A DNA stretch of 64,000 nt from Pararge aegeria (GCF_905163445.1 NC_053202.1:6138001-6202000); one strand, 5' to 3'. Shown: positions 31,780 to 44,742, counted from the first letter of the stretch. Notes: generated by a model not told the origin, from the letters alone. Program-made: numbers and translations.

Positions 31780-34700
31780 TTGGACACTCGTATTTCAGTT
31801 TCGTAACTTACAGCGCCAAAATGGCATCAATCAATTGGATACAAAAATAATACGACATCAGCCCGTCCCTTTGTTATCGTAGAGATCACCTAGTGTTCTA
31901 CCCTAATATAGCCATTTCGATTTACCTATACGTAATTTCAAGTACATCAATATTTCACGTATCACATTATTTTGAAAGTCCTTATTAAGAAACGCGTCTT
32001 AAATCGTTGATAAATAAATTCTTCTATAAGTTTTAATGACATCAGTGTTTGAAAAAAATCATTTTATTTTTCTTGGTGTAAATAAATTAAGTTTACATAT
32101 AATTAACATTTTACAATATCACTGTTACTTAAAACCGCATCCGGTTTGTCCGTACGCCGGAATTCATCGCCCAGCGCGGCTGTTGGCATTCGTGGCATTT
32201 ATTTAAGTAAATACAAAATAGTCTGTGAGGGTTCGTACGAGTATGTCCTAAAATTACATTTGCGTTATTCTAGCAATCAAGTCCGAACATTGTTTTTTCT
32301 AAACACTTTTAATTTTGTTTTTAAAAGAACTTTAAAATTACCCATTGCAAAAACACTGAATATTGGTTAGATATTATTATAGATTAGTATTTAATATATA
32401 CTAAAACCTGGGGGTGAAATTTTTCACGGTAAATCAAATTTCTATATGCGTACAAAAGTTATAAGTAATAATAATAACAACAAACTAAAAAAGCCTTTAA
32501 TTGAAAAATTGGTTACAATCTTTTTTTTTTTCCGACACAGAGACAGACAACAGTGACGGATGTAAATCACCAAGCGTACCATTTTAAAAATTTTGGTTCG
32601 AAATTCTAATATCTAAACCTTTTGTTCTCTTGCTACGTGTAAGAGAGATTCATCAAATAAACGTACTGTCGCATTTATATTGCTTAATTATATTTGGTGT
32701 AAGAAGGGATTAATATGACGCCAAGGCCCCTCAAGCTACATTACCAAAAGTTTATACATTCAAAACTTAAACTTGCTTATTATTGGTTACTTTGCAAACA
32801 ACAAACTTGGTTTCAACGCTATCTTATGCTAACATAACAATAGAAAAGCTATTCCGTAATACTTTTTGCAATGCAATAACACCGACTACCAAAAATACCT
32901 TTGTCGTCTACAAAAACACGCGTAAAGAACTACAATAAAGTGTATTATACAGCTATTTTAATAATCTACGACTTTATTTTGACACTAGCCACTGAGATTG
33001 TTTCAATAAAGTCGAAGGTATGGAGTAAATTATTCTGAAACATTCAATAAAGTAGAAGGGTGTCTGTACCTACATAGGCAACATTTATTTACACCAAGCT
33101 TTTCGCTGTGGCTAAGTTAACGTCATTGTATCGGCGCTACATACGTTAGTCAATAAGTTTAATGCCCGTTTTCAATAACCGCGGACAAGGCAATGCCTAA
33201 GTTAGTAACGCCTAATCAAAGAAGACTCCTAGGCTTACATTTACCATTTACCAATCGATTTACAATAGGCAACTTATATAACCTTACTTATCTATGGTTC
33301 ATGCCATTATTTTGTTTGTATTATATTTTTCATATTTCGTACGGATTTAAGATTTATACATTTCAAAAAAACCAAATTTATATATTTTTTTTTTTTTATT
33401 AAGTGTCAGTTTTCGAGTCCCCTACGCTCATGTCGTTAGACATAACTTACAAATTCGTGAAAGTTTTTTTTCTCTAGGAATCACCTAAATGACTAGGCAT
33501 TTTATATTAAGGTGATTCCTAGGTTAGTATAAACTGGCATAAATCATTTATTAATAGTCTTATTATAACAATAAGTATTACAGACTCGATAGTGAAACGA
33601 AATTAATCTTAATGAAAGAAGGAAAATAGATCTTCTAGATCGATAGAATAGATCAATATCAAAATAAAACTGGTTTATGCGATGGTAGTAAAGGAGGCAG
33701 ATCAGTGGAGTGGTTGAGGATGGTGGAAAACATAGATAACAAACAAAGTAGATGAAAGCGATGTCGTGACAAAGGCTGTTTGTTTAACACCTAGTAATAG
33801 AATAAGTACGATAGTGCAATTTTATTGCAGAAAAAGTAATATGTGTAATGTTTATTAGCACTATTGATACCTCGAGGGTAGGAACAGGGATGAAACGTGG
33901 TCAATTTACTGTCTATCATGAAGTGCGTACTCGTACAAAGATCAACATCTTACTTACACGTCATTCCTATCCCTACTTACAAAACACAGACAAATAGTAT
34001 TTTGTAAGCATAGGTACTCTGTAGGTATTGAGTATACAAACATTTCCGTTGTAGATCCACACAATGTTAATCTTATTATTTAATAATTAATTATGATATC
34101 TAACACTAGGATCTCTTTAATCTGACGCTATGTTTTTGCGTGATGGATATACAAAATAACAAACCCACTCTCGCAATTATTATATTTGTAAAGATGCCTC
34201 ATGTTATTATATCTCGGGAACCTTCCACGTACAATATTTCACTATTTAATTTTCCGATCATGAAGCGTGGGCAACACCAAAGTCAACAAAAACAACCGCC
34301 CCAATTATTATTCAAATATTTCCAATTTGTGCGGCTGCTTATTCAATATCAATAGCACTTTACCAATGTAAATAAAAGTTATTTCTCCATCGACATCAGT
34401 CACAACTGTCAGAAGTGTGTCATCGACGAACTGAATTAATAAAGCAATTCTTTTTATTTACTTTTACTTTACTTGTTTTTTAATTTACTCTTTCCGAGCC
34501 TTGGGTATTCGACTGGTGAATCCACACGCAAACGGAAAAGTTGGTAAAACCTTCTCGGATATAAACAATTGCAGTAGGTTTAATTACTTTAAACGTATGG
34601 AACATTTGGTGCGCCATCCTAATTAGCAGTCAGCCGGTTTTATGATGTTTAACCCTATGCTGGATTTTAAGGCATTTTTTTGGGTTAAAAGCTCCGAACT

Positions 34701-34860
34701 ATTTTATCATAACTCTCATATCAAATAGGTGCTTATGTCGTGTGGTGACGGCATTAGCATGCACTGAGTTATTTACCAGGGTATGCATACAGCAGGAAGA
34801 TTGTATCAAATGGCAAAAATCCTCCTCCTATACATATAGATTTATCAATTTTAGGGTAGG
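31780..34860. other. Long intron stretch, little recognised
   Basis: Mostly unique AT-rich sequence. A 13-bp inverted repeat CTAGGAATCACCT (33474-33486, complement 33510-33522) is the only local structure noted. No coding domain was found in the short open frames. Confidence 0.4.
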
Positions 34861-34921
34861 CAGTGCTTTTGTACATCTATGAAGTACACGCCAATGGGTG
34901 ACGGTAGATCAGTTTTCACCA

Positions 34922-34955
34922 CCTCTCCTCTCTCTCTCCTCCTCTCTCCTCTTCC
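34922..34955. repeat. CT-rich simple repeat
   Basis: Alternating CCTCTCT runs over about 34 bp. Confidence 0.7.
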
Positions 34956-34974
34956 AGCGGGTGTTGTACGAGGC

Positions 34975-35140
34975 GACCAAGGGAATATAACGGACAACAG
35001 GCAGCACGTCTTCTGTAGGTACTACTAACATCTACTGCGATGACCAACCCGTCTGTCCAGCATTGTGATTATGGGCAAACCCTTTCGTTGGATGGCCCTT
35101 ATCCAGCAGTGGACTGTTAAAGACATTGATGAATTAGAAG
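34975..35140 (+). mobile_element. LINE 3' remnant
   Basis: 'gatgaccaacccgtctgtcc', 'ttatgggcaaaccctttcgt' and 'cttatccagcagtggactgt' match the usual last stretch of lepidopteran LINE ORFs (Gln-Gln-Trp-Thr). Only the end is present. Confidence 0.45.
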
Positions 35141-35420
35141 CCAATTACGAGTCGATCTAAATCAGGCTGCGTTTGGATGAAAACTTTCGTGCGGTTTACG
35201 CGCGGCGGCCTCTTGGTCGTCACTCTGTGTGAATTCTATTAGCAGCACAATAAACTTCAAATTCCTTCGAATCCCTCCACAATGCGGTGGCCGCGCGGTG
35301 ACGGCCGCGCGGTTTAGCCGATTGCGAGAAATTTAAATGTTATTACGTAGATAATAGAATTCACATGCGACATAAGTCACTTACGTATGCGTGAACACGG
35401 CGTTTTTGTTTGTTTTGATG

Positions 35421-35725
35421 CTTCCTAGCACAGCGGTGATAGCTGTGATTTTAAATAGGGGGTTATGCGTTCGAGCCCCGGCAGGGCAATTTGGGTATTT
35501 ATAGTTTCTGAATTTTTCCTGGTCTAGTCTGGTTGGTGGCTTTGGCTGGTTGCCGCCCTACTGACAAATACGTGCCGCCAACTGTTTAGCGTTCCGGTAC
35601 GATGCCGGGTAGACACCGATTAGGGGTTTAACATTACTTCATTAGCCCGTTACCATCTTAGACTGCACCATCTCATCTGCAACAATTGCAACCTCATCTA
35701 GATTTTTTTTTTACTACAAGCAAGC
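35421..35725 (+). mobile_element. SINE-B copy
   Basis: Head 'cttcctagcacagcggtgat', B box 'cgttcgagccccggcagggc', body and 'cgtaccatcttagactgc'-type 3' part. Its tail merges into the perfect palindrome at 35703-35756. Confidence 0.7.
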
Positions 35726-35756
35726 CTACAAAGGCTTGCTTGTAGTAAAAAAAAAA
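35703..35756. repeat. Perfect inverted repeat, 25-bp arms, 4-base loop
   Basis: Arms 35703-35727 and 35732-35756 around ACAA. The outer ten bases of each arm are a T-run or A-run; the inner fifteen are mixed sequence. Confidence 0.9.
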
Positions 35757-36344
35757 AAAAAGTTTTTGTCCATAACTACAGAATAAATTTGTCAGAATTC
35801 CTACAAAATAACTGTAAACACGTCAACGGTATTATCCTCAGGGAAAGATTATTAGGCGATTGAAAATTCGGCTCAAGTAAGGGTAACGGTTTCTGAGAAT
35901 AGTATAAAGGAAAACAACAGAAAACACTTTTTCCTAACGCGTATGTCTCACTACATTTTCTTGGGGCCTAATACAGGGTTCTTATTGGAGAACCCTTTTT
36001 GGGGTCACTATAAATCTATTAATGCTAACAATAGGGTAACCGTACTTTTTTTACAATAACAAGCCTTGTATTTCTAGAAGGGTTTTCCTTTTTAAAATAT
36101 TTCTTTTCATGGCTCATGGCAGTTATATCTAACTTTTAACACTAATCGGTTAATTCTATTAGGCATCGTATAGGAACACTGAATCGAATTGCTTGCACCA
36201 CAGCGCTCAGCATGAGCACTATGCCTTTACATAATAAGACAAGTTCGAGTAAATAGTCAATAGCAGACACTGCTGTTTAACATGTAATCCATCTTTTCAT
36301 TACGATTGGTTGTACAATAAAAAGCAAAAAAAAAACGTTGGTGT

Positions 36345-36790
36345 AATTATGTACACGCGTTAGAAGTTATACTCCTTTTGCGTAACGAGATAAAAATTTA
36401 AAATCTTTTCAAAAATTTCATCTCTCACCTTATTCTATGTTTGTAGAAAAAGGTATTTAATACATTAAAAGTTTTATTATAACGCAATATCAGTTAGTTA
36501 TTTAAATATCTCAATAAAATATTTCTATATAATTAAAGTAATGTACATAATAAACATGATTAAATTGGGAATACTATGAGACTCATTATCGGACAACCAA
36601 CATTAAAATTTGAGATTTATGTACAATGGAATCACCCGAATGCGCCCGCAGACTTTGACAATTGAAAGTGTACACTGTCAAATCTTATAGCTAACTTCTG
36701 GTCGGTTTTTTGTGGCGGTGTGGACGCGCATCGTAAAAATTTACTCTCATCATATTTCCCTAACGCGCCAAAAGAAGTATTACTTCAATA
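36345..36790. mobile_element. MITE family F, copy 1 (imperfect inverted ends)
   Basis: The left part has 'cgttagaagttatactcctt'; the right part ends 'gccaaaagaagtattacttc', a rough complement. The block 'gcatcgtaaaaatttactct' recurs in copy 2 (51190-51480). Confidence 0.55.
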
Positions 36791-37177
36791 ATAATGAGAG
36801 ACAGAGAGCGACCGTCCGTAGTTTTAATGACAACCCGTTAATTGCAGCTACAGCATTAAGTACAATGGACGGCCTTCATGGTTCAATAAACTACAGCCCT
36901 TGTAGCTATTTTGCTTATATAGTCGAAATAGGATTTAAAAAAACAAAACCTTCCTTGTGCAAGTAAAAAATGGTCAAAAGTACACTTTTACTAAACTATA
37001 TCGTCTTACTATAATTCGTATTAATGTCGCAATACTGTTTAGTGATTTTATGGTTTTTTATAAATATTTTATAATATGTATTCTTATGTAGTTATTTGAA
37101 TGAAGGGTTATAAAATTTTTACACATCCTGTTCTTTCTGGCGCATAGCGTTCGACATCAAGTTCTTTAGAGAGATCC

Positions 37178-37300
37178 CTACTAACCGATACAACCGTTTT
37201 TGTATTAGACTTATACATGTGTTTTTCTATTTTCCCTTTATTTTCTTAATTTGTGGTGCTGTGCAAATAAAGTGCTCATAAATAAATAAAAATTGCATTA
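37178..37300 (+). mobile_element. LINE 3' tail fragment
   Basis: 'aaccgatacaaccgtttttg ... gtgctgtgcaaataaagtgc' followed by a TAAA-rich end, like 24121-24515 but diverged. Confidence 0.45.
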
Positions 37301-37371
37301 TTATCAAAAAAAAAGCTAGTTCAAATATTTACATCGGATATCCATCATATTATTATGGGAACAACTACACT

Positions 37372-37640
37372 ATTCAACCTTTACAATAAGGTGGGGACAA
37401 TGATGTGCACTTCTGTAATAAACGGTCTGAGTTTCCTAATAATAAAAACTCTTGATTAAGAAGAAACCCACAAAAACTTATCCTACAGTTATTTATCACC
37501 ACCTCAGATTGACACTTAAAACTATTTATAGAACAATCTTGCTCCAGCAATAAATCGCACCCAAGCTTTTCGATTAAAAATAAAATATTATATGAAATTT
37601 TTGAGAGACATTTCCAAGATGTCAAAAGTAGATTATTGTA
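37372..37640 (+). repeat. Repeat E, diverged copy
   Basis: 'cttgattaagaagaaaccca', 'tgttatttatcaccacct'-like and 'gacatttccaagatgtc' blocks align with the middle of the copy at 56340-56620. The ORF on the other strand is incidental. Confidence 0.5.
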
Positions 37641-38275
37641 AAATCATGTACAAAAAAATAAAATCTTCTTTATCTAGTCTAGAGAGAGAATGCAGTATAC
37701 CCTCCCTCTCCAATCCAATCCAGGAGGAAATTTAGGGAATTATAACGATATTTATGATCATGGTAACCCTATTGGGCAAACCTATATCGGAGTTTGAAAG
37801 CTGCAATAAACGCGTAACGAAACATTGAATGTCGGCCTTACAAATAAACTACTGTTCCGCAGAATCTAATACTAACACTTTATTCCCACAGAGTAGAACT
37901 ATTGCAGACGTCCCAAAAAATATAGTGCTTCATTTTAAAAACAACGCAAAAAAAAAACCAGTGGTGGTTTCTTGCTCTTACATGTGCGATAATGTTAAAA
38001 AAGGAGAGGTTAACGTTGGGACAATTATACAATGATTGCTGTCTTCCAATGCCAGCACATTTAAAATGAATATGTCTATCCAGAATGCAAGTTATTTCAA
38101 ATTTTGTCATCAACATATTTGCTGGTAAGCAAAAACTTTGCTTCAAGCTGGAACAATCCCTGTGGGGATAAAAAGTATCACCATATCCGTCTCCACGGTA
38201 CAAGTTAGCTTTTTATCTAATTTTGTCCTCATTGGGGATGTGGTTGAGTCGACCATAGGTAACAAGCAAACAAAC

Positions 38276-38658
38276 ACAATTTTATAAATTTAAAATGCAT
38301 ATAAAAATTTTCGGAACCGACAGGATTTGAACCTGCGACCCTCGGGCAATCGCGGCCAGAGCGTCATCTAGTAAAAATTATAAAATATAAAAAATCAATG
38401 CGTCATCTCTTGTTTCAAACGTGTCTCATTGTAATATGGACCTTTGAAAACGTAGATTGAAACTGCAACGTTTCCTACTAGATGACGCTACAGTCGCTTT
38501 AAGACTGATGTGAAAGGCATATATTAATTTCGGCATCGACGGTAGGAGAGCCGTACCTTCATTGGTGAAAGCGCTCAGGCCGCGATTGCCCGAGAGTCGC
38601 AGGTTCAAATACTGTCGATTCCGAAATTTTTTATATGCATTTTAAATTTATAAAATTG
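38276..38658. repeat. Inverted pair of tRNA-like elements
   Basis: 38276-38370 and 38578-38658 are near-complements: 'aaatttaaaatgcatataaa', 'cgacaggatttgaacctgcg', 'ctcgggcaatcgcggcc'. The plus-strand right half reads like a tRNA-derived head (gaaagcgctcagg ... gtcgcaggttcaaat). A second nested inverted pair (gcgtcatctagta at about 38362, complement at about 38477) lies inside. Confidence 0.6.
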
Positions 38659-39005
38659 ATAATTCCTCCAAGTGTAGGTAAAACACTAACAAAATTATAA
38701 AATACAAACAAACACAGTTCCGTGCTCATGATATTAGATGCTTTTATAGTAAAGTAAAGTTTCTCGACATTCAAAATCATGGTGAATTATTCAGAGTGGG
38801 CAAATAACCATTATATTGAACTACTCTGTACATAAAAAGTCACTTATTGCTAGCTTTTTGAATTATTGGTTCCGTTCAAAAGTTCTAGATGGCGTAAGGC
38901 GTTAGTGGAAATTGCCCTTTGTTTTTTTTAATACTTGATCATCATTCATTTTCCGCCTACATCATAATTTGTATGACAATTGCTCTTGTGCATAAGGTGT
39001 ATACT

Positions 39006-39140
39006 GTATAGTTCTTGCCGGCTTCTTCTCGGTAGAATCTGCCTTCCGAACCGGTGGTAGTCACTACAAACAGACAGACTTGACGTTTCAAAAGTGCTTA
39101 TATTAGGCCTACTTGAAATAAATGAATTTTGAATTTTGAA
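39006..39140 (-). repeat. Repeat D fragment
   Basis: 'ttctcggtagaatctgcctt ... ggcctacttgaaataaatga', the complement of the start of 2318-2660. Confidence 0.6.
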
Positions 39141-39375
39141 TTCGTTTCGTAATTCGAAAAGGAATTCCTAGAACGTTTAAAAATATCTTACTACCTATTA
39201 TTAAAAGATTATTTAAAATACTTAAATTTATTTAGTAAATGACTTAAACTATAAATAGTTAAATTAAATTGAAAATACAATTGTTTTTTTTTATTGATAA
39301 TCATAATGTTTTATATTGATAATCAGATTATGATCATTAATCAAAGAATATGTGTTATTGTATTTTTGTGTTTTG

Positions 39376-39495
39376 ACGACCTCCCTGGCGGGCGCAGCGG
39401 TGGGCGCTGTGGTTTAGGGTGGGAGATCTCTCCCGGGTTCAATCCCTGGCAGGGACATTTTGGAAATTTCAGAATTCTGGTCAGGTTTAGGGCTC
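39376..39495 (+). mobile_element. SINE-B, 3'-truncated
   Basis: 'gacctccctggcgggcgcag' head and 'gttcaatccctggcagggac' B box, ending soon after 'cagaattctggtcagg'. Confidence 0.6.
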
Positions 39496-40364
39496 TGAGA
39501 TGTAGGTTAATTTTGAGTTTAACAAAAAAGAAATTTTTTTATCTTCATAAAATTAACGAAGAGTTTCATTCCAAAATGTTCTGTTTTGTTTTTACATATT
39601 ACAATTATTCTTGATTTGTTGTCAATGGCAAAAACGGTTTCTAAATTAGTTTGCTTGTTTTAAAATAATATTTATTAAAATCAGGTGGATTTTCATACAC
39701 AGTAGTATGTATTTTGTTTCCGATGTTTTCAGTTGTCATATGCTTAGTTATGGAATTGACATAGTTTATTTATTCTTATTTTGTTATTTATATGTCGATA
39801 AATAATCGCTATAAAGCTGTTAATGTTTTATGATCTATCTTTAATATATATGTCATTACGAACTAAGAACATTATGCAAAAGAACTCTTCAAATCACAAA
39901 GTAAGAATAAATTACTTCGAATTTTAATTAAAAAGATATTTACTTGCAATACTGTTTCATTTCCGGCCTCGTAATGGAAGTGAAAAGCAGAATGCACAGT
40001 CGGTAGAAATTAAAATCCATTTGATTCTCGACACAAATATCATGCTTCTAGCGCGGCCCGATTAATTTTCATCATCAGATATTGACTTATGCGCAATAAG
40101 TAATTCTATTGTCATTTTATACAGTTTCATATCTTTATATATATATTTCTTGTGTGCGTGTGTATATCACTGAATTCCTCCTAGACGGCTGGACCGATTT
40201 GAATGAATTTTCCGGTATGCGTTTGGGTGCGTGTGGGTCATCTCCAAGCGGCCAATAGGCCGGTCGGGGGGTACGGGCCTCGAGGCAACGCCTCCTTACC
40301 CGGGTCATTTTCGCAGGGCAGCTATGCTGCCCTGGTATTTGTTGTTTTAGCCCCTGTCTAGGGG

Positions 40365-40970
40365 CTAGGGCCCGCCATCATTGGCTTTGGGCCTGTTGGT
40401 TTGTCGTGTCCGTGAAATGTCAGCGTCACTGTCAGCGTAGTCGTCGTCGGCGCGCGCGGGGATGTTATTAATTCCGATGGGCCTTGAGTCACCGATGTCA
40501 CCATTTGTGCCTCCGCGTTGTCGCGCTGGCGGGGGTGATTGGAGGAGCTCTCGAGGTAGTGGACGCCCTGTTATAGGTCTGTCCAGCGCTGGGGCTATTC
40601 CGTGGAGGTGTTCGCACGGCCCGTAGTCTGCGTGAGCGAACATGCGGCGTGCGATTGTGCGGACGAAAACCTCCACGGTAGGCGTCCTGGTGTCTCGATG
40701 GATGACGTCATTTCTGACGTACCTTGGAGCTCCTACAATCAGGCGCAGGCACTTGTTCTGCTGAACCTGTAGCCGATCTTTTTGGTGGGCCGAGCAGAGG
40801 GCAAACCAGGCTGGGGCTGCGTACGTGAGGCGTGAGCGGATATATGCTCCGTAGATCCTCAGTTTGGTCCTTATTGGAAGTCTGGAACTTAGGACTTGGT
40901 GCAACATCGACGCGGCTGCCTGTGCGTTTGGGTGGCACTCTGCATGGTTTAGTTTCACAAATCTGCCCAC
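40365..40970 (-). pseudogene. Jockey-like LINE, post-RT C-terminal region
   Basis: An open frame of about 200 residues on minus. It matches the segment that follows the RT domain in Jockey-clade elements: Arg-Thr-Lys-Leu-Arg-Ile-Tyr, then Tyr-Ala-Ala-Pro-Ala-Trp-Phe, then Gln-Asn-Lys-Cys-Leu-Arg, then the 'Gly-Ala-Pro-Arg-Tyr-Val-Arg-Asn' block. A Pro/Arg-rich and Asp-rich tail ends at the stop at 40365. GC content is clearly higher than the flanks, as expected for a recently arrived retro-copy. A 3' UTR follows at about 40140-40364. RT motifs are absent, so the copy is 5'-truncated. Confidence 0.7.
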
Positions 40971-41149
40971 AGATGGCGCTGGGGTCAGCTAGTTATTATA
41001 TAAAAATCCTACTGAAAGTGTGGGTGTTTGGATGTTTGAAACGCAAAACTGAAGCAATTTTTCTTTATTACAGCGCAAGCGATACGAGTGTGAATTTTAA
41101 TTCATTTTTTATTACTTTCACATTTTATATTTCTTTTTGGACCAAATTC

Positions 41150-41186
41150 TAAAGTCCACGCAGATGAAGTAGCGGGCAGGAGCTAG
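41150..41186 (+). mobile_element. Helitron-like 3' end
   Basis: 'gatgaagtagcgggcaggagctag' (in part) followed by T. Another CTAG|T lies at about 40988. The left end is uncertain. Confidence 0.35.
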
Positions 41187-41199
41187 TTTGTTATAAATT

Positions 41200-42770
41200 T
41201 AAATCGATTTCGTTTGTTTTAAGAACGTCATTATTCATATAGTCGATCATTCCAGAACTCCGAAGGGTACTTCAATATCTATGATTATTCAAATTAAGCA
41301 CTAAATACACAATGTGGTGCGTTGTTAGTTTAGGGGAAAGCCGAAATCATGACTGTTTTAATATACGTACACTTACTAGGAAAATATATGTATGACACAA
41401 AATATATGTTTCAAAACCTAATTTGGTATGGCCAGTCACTGGTCCGCGGTTGACGCACACGTCAAAGAGTTTATATACCTATATATGTCGCACAGATTAT
41501 CACCCCCGCCCGCCCAATCGATCTCACTTGTGATTTTTCATGAAAGTCTTATAAGATCCCAAGCGGATTGCCTCACCACCGCTCTTAATAATTTTATTTA
41601 TACAGGACTTTTTGCGATGAATTTTTGTGTTATAATTTACATTAAAAAGTGCAAGTTATAATGAGTGTTTATTTGACACGTTTACGTTACTAAAACCTCC
41701 GTAAAAGTGTCCGTTTTGGTTCACATAAGGCTTTATTCGTTTAAAAAAAAGAAAAAACCCTTTGTAAAACAAGGTTCGTACATATTTCAAATTATATACA
41801 GCTGTAATGTACGATGCGCTTTCGATGTTATTGTGCACATTTAAATATATAAGCTTTCCAGCACAATGTTCTCTTATTCACTCTCATATTATTTTAATTT
41901 TCATTTTTATATCACATTTTTACTTTTTATCACTTTTACTTTGTATTAAGCACTTTTTTATTTTTAAGGTAAATTTTACTTTGAAGTTTCATGCGGTATT
42001 TAATTTATTTTCCATATCGTTTTGTTTAAATTATCTTGTAATTTATATTCAGTAGTATTGTTAGATTTATCATAGACATGATTTTAATAGAAAGATGGTC
42101 TTATCTATATGATATGTTGTTCCAAAAGAATTTCAATAAAGTTCTATCTTCTTTCAAGATTAATTAATGGTCTATACACGAATTATATTTTTTAGCTTTG
42201 TTTTAATTATCTTAGTAAAGTTTCTTTTTACTTCTTTGCATGTAAGTTATATTTTACACCTTGGTTTCACAAAAACTTTAATCCAATTCTTACGCAAAAT
42301 CAAAAAAGGTATTGGCAGATAATATCTACATATTATGAGTGTGAGAGGGCTGCACCATTGCAATTTCGGTCCTAAGTAAAAAATAGATCCAAACAGAACT
42401 GCAAGTCAATTCTATAAGGAATTTTATTGTATCAACATCAGTTACAACATCGACTCTTTTGTATGTATGCTGTAAATATGATATTTTTCTGAGTATTTAC
42501 CACACTGCAGGTCCGAGTGTTCTTCAAACCAGGACCATATATTATCAGCTGATCCAATTTATATATTCCTATTTATCTCTAGTTTGTCTTACTCTAAAGT
42601 TAAAATGGATCTTATGCTACCAGAAAGTCGTTTCTTATGAGATAATCATGCATATTATTTGCCAAAACCTAAACACTATTATAGATTAGACCTCAAAATC
42701 GTAAATTATACTCGTAAGTTCAAATTAGCAGTCAACAAACAATTATCGTTTATTTTCTCTTCTTTTTCAG
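41200..42770. other. Intron stretch before exon 3A, nothing recognised
   Basis: AT-rich sequence with no shared repeat; the last 30 bases form the pyrimidine-rich acceptor of exon 3A. Confidence 0.4.
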
Positions 42771-43869
42771 TCCTATACTGGCGATAGTTGAGCTGCACAC
42801 CGTTACAAGATTAGATGGAACCGTCCACCAGTGTCTCACCCAAGCAGTCACTATTTGGCAAACTACGTTCTTCGTGATGATCATCATTTTCCTTTACCTT
42901 CTGCCTTTAATTATCCTCATTGTCCTCTATACTATTATTGCTAAGAATTTGATAACAGCTGCATCTAAAGTAGTTTTAAATAAGACTGTAGATCCTTATA
43001 ACGCTAGAGCGAGAAAGCAAGTTATTTTGATGCTTGGTACTGTAGTTCTGTGCTTCTTCCTATGTCTAATGCCATATAGAGTACTCGTTCTTTGGATTAT
43101 AATCTCACCTTCGGAGCTATCCGAAAACGTTAGTCCGGAAAAATGGTACAACTTGCTTTACTTTTCTAGAGTTATGCTGTACATAAATTCAGCTATAAAT
43201 CCTATATTATATAATTTGATGTCTTCTAAATTTCGCATTGGTTTTTGTAAAGTATGCATTTGCTATAAGAGGTCGTCGGAGAGAACGCAAAATAGACGAG
43301 TGCACCGAACTGTAACAAATGGATCTACAACTAGCAGCAGCCTTTCACGAACAACTAACAGTTTAAAGAAGCTATTCACACATAGAAGCAGTTTGGATAA
43401 AAGCGATACCGAATTCGAAAGCAGAGATAACAAAGATGATGGAACGGCTAAGACGAATCGCTTCCTCGACAGAATGTTCACGAATAAAAGGTTTATAAGA
43501 CAACAATCAGCTCCAGTTTGCGCGAACCCGAAAACTAAAGTAATAAACAGAATGAGAAGCGAAGGGAGCATGCTTGAAGGGACAAATATTTTGGGTGATA
43601 ATAATAAAGAGTCCAGAGGTGACTTGGCGAAGTTTATCGCACATTCCAATATTAGTGCTAAAGATAGATCAGATATTGAGCTAGAACAATCTAATCGCAA
43701 CCACGGATCGCTGAGGCGGAGTGTTTTAATAAATAGCGCTAAGGCGAAAAGCTTGGAGGGTGACCCTAATAAAAAGTTTGTTTCTTACCAAAAGATCAAA
43801 GTAGATTGCGTTGTTGGCTTCCAAAAGTCTAAGAGTGTAGATTATGATTTTCCAGAGAGTTTCGTGTGA
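42771..43869 (+). CDS. Neuropeptide GPCR, alternative terminal exon 3A: ECL2, TM5-TM7, tail A
   Basis: The acceptor 'ttctcttctttttcag' precedes a T that completes Ser206. Residues 206-571. ECL2 contains Cys227, partner of Cys146. TM5 has Pro251; TM6 has the Phe-Phe-Leu-Cys-Leu-Met-Pro block (Pro307), a variant of CWxP. TM7 ends with Asn349-Pro-Ile-Leu-Tyr353, the NPxxY motif. Helix 8 has a Cys-x-x-Cys-x-Cys group likely to be palmitoylated. The tail is long, basic and Ser/Thr-rich, fit for kinase and arrestin regulation, and ends Glu-Ser-Phe-Val. With exons 1 and 2 it gives a 571-residue receptor with no stop. It is homologous to exon 3B through TM7, and the tails do not align apart from the end. 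Confidence 0.9.
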
Positions 43870-44257
43870 TGGATATAGTTTGTATAGAAGAATTTATTGT
43901 ATGAAAGTTGACTCATAAAACTGTCGCAATTCGCCAACTTTGTAGTGATATTTGGGAATTCTTGAATAAGATATGTTAGCTTTTTGTCATTCCTAGACCG
44001 AATTGTGTAGAAGTTTAAAAAGTTATATACCAAAAAATACTTGTATGATTTTTATGTACTCTACAAACTTTAAGAAAAAGTGTTTTCTATTTTTAAACTA
44101 AACCCTTTGTTTCCTGTTTATATTATATTTAATTATAAAACCTCTGCTTTGAAGTATAGTTAAAAATTGGTAAATAGATTTTTAGGAAACAATTGAATGT
44201 AATAGAAATTAAGAATTATGTCTGAAGAAGTATGATATTGTTTTATTAGAAAAGTTT

Positions 44258-44263
44258 AATAAA
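44258..44263 (+). terminator. Poly(A) signal for isoform A
   Basis: AATAAA about 390 bases after the exon 3A stop, followed by T/GT-rich sequence. Use of this site would exclude exon 3B. Confidence 0.55.
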
Positions 44264-44460
44264 AGTATTTATTCTTAGATAAAAAATATATTATAAATGT
44301 TAAAAGCCTGATGCATTGAGCCTAATTAAATATACAAATTATTTAATAAGTTATTTAAAATAACTTCTTTCATTTGTCACTTGTAGGTTAATAAACTACT
44401 TATATTATAATTTATTAATAGTATATGATTGTAACAAACGAGAAGGCATATATATGTAGC

Positions 44461-44643
44461 GTTGATAGCCTAATAATGATATCTTAGGCTTTCATTTCGT
44501 GAAGACCGAGTTCGATCCCGGGCATGCACCGCTGACATTTTGGAGTTATGTGCATTTATTTTGAGATATTTAAATTAAATTTTAATTTTAATGTCACATG
44601 CTTTGACGGAATTTATTCGTCTTTTAATGGGGTGATGATGATG
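44461..44643 (+). mobile_element. SINE-A, degraded
   Basis: 'gttgatagcctaataatgat' head, 'ccgagttcgatcccgggcat' B box, 'gtcacatgctttgacgga' body, and 'ggggtgatgatgatga' end with most of the middle deleted. Confidence 0.5.
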
Positions 44644-44696
44644 AATGAAAAGGAAGTTTGTCGTTTGTCTTCTATATAGCATAAGGCTACTATATA

Positions 44697-44742
44697 AGCT
44701 AAGGTATACTAAGTAGTATAGACTACTTAGTATACCTTAGCT
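44697..44742. repeat. Perfect inverted repeat, 21-bp arms, 4-base loop
   Basis: Arms 44697-44717 and 44722-44742 around ATAG. Part of the arm (ctatataagctaaggtatac) continues the flanking sequence, suggesting local copying. Confidence 0.9.

Noticed and set aside
40708..40938. Overlapping minus-strand frame in the GC-rich LINE end
   Set aside because: It is a shadow of the Jockey-like frame, which has the recognisable post-RT blocks.
43263..43700. Minus-strand 145-residue leucine-rich frame
   Set aside because: It is the antisense of the Ser/Arg-rich receptor tail A; no domain, no splice signals.
42874..43869. Stand-alone 331-residue membrane protein starting at an internal Met
   Set aside because: It starts within TM5. 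The acceptor at 42770 and correct phase show it is part of the spliced receptor.
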